Source: Mesorhizobium sp. GbtcB19 (lineage in GTDB: Bacteria > Pseudomonadota > Alphaproteobacteria > Rhizobiales > Rhizobiaceae). From it: DNA of 64,000 nucleotides. Below the pieces are notes generated by a model that made no database searches, was not told the DNA's origin, and saw only the letters and a list, made by a program, of their open reading frames with translations. The stretch spans positions 29,633-93,632 of the forward strand of contig NZ_JAGXJY010000021.1 of the NCBI RefSeq assembly GCF_019091085.1, written 5' to 3'. Shown piece by piece: positions 62,779 through 64,000 of the stretch (positions within the stretch are counted from its first letter, which is position 1; every line of letters begins with the position of its first letter). Both the position numbers and the translations under genes were made by a program.

Positions 62779-64000
62779 TCACGCCTCCTGCAAATTATCG
62801 GATGGCGTGGATTTTTGCGTTTGCAGCGTTCTCGAGATCTGCCGGCCGAGAACAGCTCTGTTGGCTGGCTCCGTGATCATCGTCCAGTGATCGCCGGGAA
62901 CGGTGTGCGTGTGCAAAAGAGATGACGAGAGCACGTCACGCCAGCGTGCCATCGACCACCCGAACGCACCCTCGGTGATACCGGTCGTGCGCGCATTGAA
63001 CTGGTGAACGACCACGCGCAGCCGAGGGATCGTGTAGGAACGGACAAGCTTCTCGAAGTATCCGCGCTGCTCGTGCAGCATGGCCCTGGCGGAAGCATCA
63101 AGATCGGCGTCGGCGACATTCGGCCTTTGTCCTTCCTCGATCATTGGCGAGGCAGAGGGATCCGCGGCGTATTCACGAAACAATGTGGGATCTCCAGGGT
63201 GTTGCGGCACATCGGCCGTATCGAGCCGAGCAAGAAGCATGTCGTCCGTTGATTTCGGTCCAGGGTGCCTCTGCGACGGCAGATGGACGTCGATCAGACC
63301 CAGGAACGAGACGGCCTCGCCAGATGCGAGGATATCGTGCGCCATCGCATAGGCGAGTATGCCGCCGGACGAATATCCCGCCAGGCGGTAAGGGCCCTGC
63401 GGCTGGACGCTGCGCATCATCGACAGCGCGCGCGCCGCCATTGCCTCCAGCGTGTAGGTGAGCGGTTCATCCGCCGCAGGCCACGGCAAGGCATAGACGG
63501 GCAGGTTGGAATCAAGCTCTCGAGCCAGTTCAAAAACATACGAATGATCGCCCAGGCCTGAAGGCAGGAAGAAGATGGGAGGCTCGCTTCCGGTTCGCTG
63601 GACCGGAACGGGTTTCGAACGATCCTCCCGGCTCGAGAGATCCTTGCTTGTGCGAGCAAGATCCTTCAGCACCGGGTTCTGGAAGAGGTTATTGACGGTA
63701 AAGTTGAATCCAGCTTCCGGCGCACGGCTCACCAGCTTCACCGCCAGTAGCGAATGGCCGCCGAGCTCGAAGAAGCTATCCTGCCGCCCGACCTGCTCGA
63801 CACCCAGCAGCTCCTGCCAGATGCCGGCCAGGATGGTCTCAGCCTCGCCCTGCGGCGGCTCGTAGAGGCCACGCGCATAGGCTCCCTCGTCAGGCGCCGG
63901 CAGTGCGGGACGATCGAGCTTGCCATACGCGGTGAGAGGCAAGGCGACCAGCACCACATAGGCCGCCCGCACCATGGATTCCGGCAAGAGGCCACTCAGA
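62779..64000 (-). CDS. Nonribosomal peptide synthetase, C-terminal end (A-domain tail, PCP, thioesterase); truncated by window
   Basis: The frame is open to the right edge, so only the last module's end is seen. It begins with the tail of an adenylation domain (LPESMVRAAYVVL, then ALPLTAYGKLDRPALP, the A10 motif with its lysine). The carrier domain follows, with the phosphopantetheine serine in ELGGHSLLAVKL, and then a type I thioesterase with nucleophile motif GYSSGGILAYAMA and a late histidine in GDHWTMI. The presence of the thioesterase says that this is the final module. Substrate choice cannot be judged because the A-domain core lies outside the window. Exporter, oxygenase and PPTase genes follow on the same strand. 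Confidence 0.93.
   Translation of the reverse strand, partial: LSGLLPESMVRAAYVVLVALPLTAYGKLDRPALPAPDEGAYARGLYEPPQGEAETILAGIWQELLGVEQVGRQDSFFELGGHSLLAVKLVSRAPEAGFNFTVNNLFQNPVLKDLARTSKDLSSREDRSKPVPVQRTGSEPPIFFLPSGLGDHSYVFELARELDSNLPVYALPWPAADEPLTYTLEAMAARALSMMRSVQPQGPYRLAGYSSGGILAYAMAHDILASGEAVSFLGLIDVHLPSQRHPGPKSTDDMLLARLDTADVPQHPGDPTLFREYAADPSASPMIEEGQRPNVADADLDASARAMLHEQRGYFEKLVRSYTIPRLRVVVHQFNARTTGITEGAFGWSMARWRDVLSSSLLHTHTVPGDHWTMITEPANRAVLGRQISRTLQTQKSTPSDNLQEA

Overview
The window is GC-rich and densely coded. It looks like an alphaproteobacterial, probably Mesorhizobium-like (Rhizobiales), chromosome or chromosome-like replicon. The reasons are the abundance of sugar ABC transporters with Gfo/Idh dehydrogenases, a PrtD/HlyD type I secretion pair with a VCBS adhesin, and three copies of a double-hairpin intergenic repeat beginning GCAATTCC that I associate with mesorhizobia. 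The organism call is inference; no rRNA, tRNA, CRISPR array or insertion sequence was seen.

Layout. (1) 1-4932: the end of a membrane protein, then a cassette bracketed by two oppositely oriented copies of the repeat, holding a methyltransferase, a PhyH-family dioxygenase and a VapBC-type toxin-antitoxin pair. (2) 4984-9960: a conflict-type block on the minus strand. A TIR-domain protein lies upstream of two translationally coupled genes, a TPR-trypsin protease and a trypsin-plus-NUC-nuclease fusion. (3) 10.3-25.8 kb: a sugar catabolic locus with a LacI regulator, three Gfo/Idh dehydrogenases, two TIM-barrel isomerases, a ribulose-phosphate-epimerase-like enzyme, a ROK kinase, two alpha/beta hydrolases and a ribose/allose-type ABC importer. 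A 14-bp operator-like motif recurs at three promoters. A MarR/MFS efflux pair sits inside it. (4) 25.8-33.0 kb: a second sugar locus (DeoR regulator, class I aldolase, PfkB kinase, MalK/E/F/G-type ABC importer). (5) 33.0-36.2 kb: a large DUF4062-STAND NTPase. (6) 36.6-43.1 kb: a type I secretion operon with its probable VCBS/RTX-like substrate.

(7) 44.2-56.7 kb: a complete group-5 soluble di-iron (propane-type) monooxygenase locus. The minus-strand operon runs mimA (hydroxylase), mimB (reductase), mimC, mimD, amidohydrolase, DUF59 maturation factor, GroEL paralogue, alcohol dehydrogenase, aquaporin. It converges on the sigma-54 activator gene mimR. Upstream of mimA there is a near-consensus sigma-54 promoter (TTGGCAC-N5-TTGCT) and, about 100-190 bp above its expected start site, three palindromes suited to MimR binding. 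(8) 56.8-58.9 kb: a divergent, translationally coupled operon of four genes I cannot assign, including a WD40-like protein. (9) 59.0-64.0 kb: the end of a nonribosomal peptide locus (PPTase, luciferase-like monooxygenase, ABC exporter and the PCP-thioesterase end of an NRPS that runs off the window).

The strongest candidates for something little described are the coupled protease/protease-nuclease pair with its TIR neighbour, the four-gene WD40 operon, and the three-palindrome enhancer of the monooxygenase operon.
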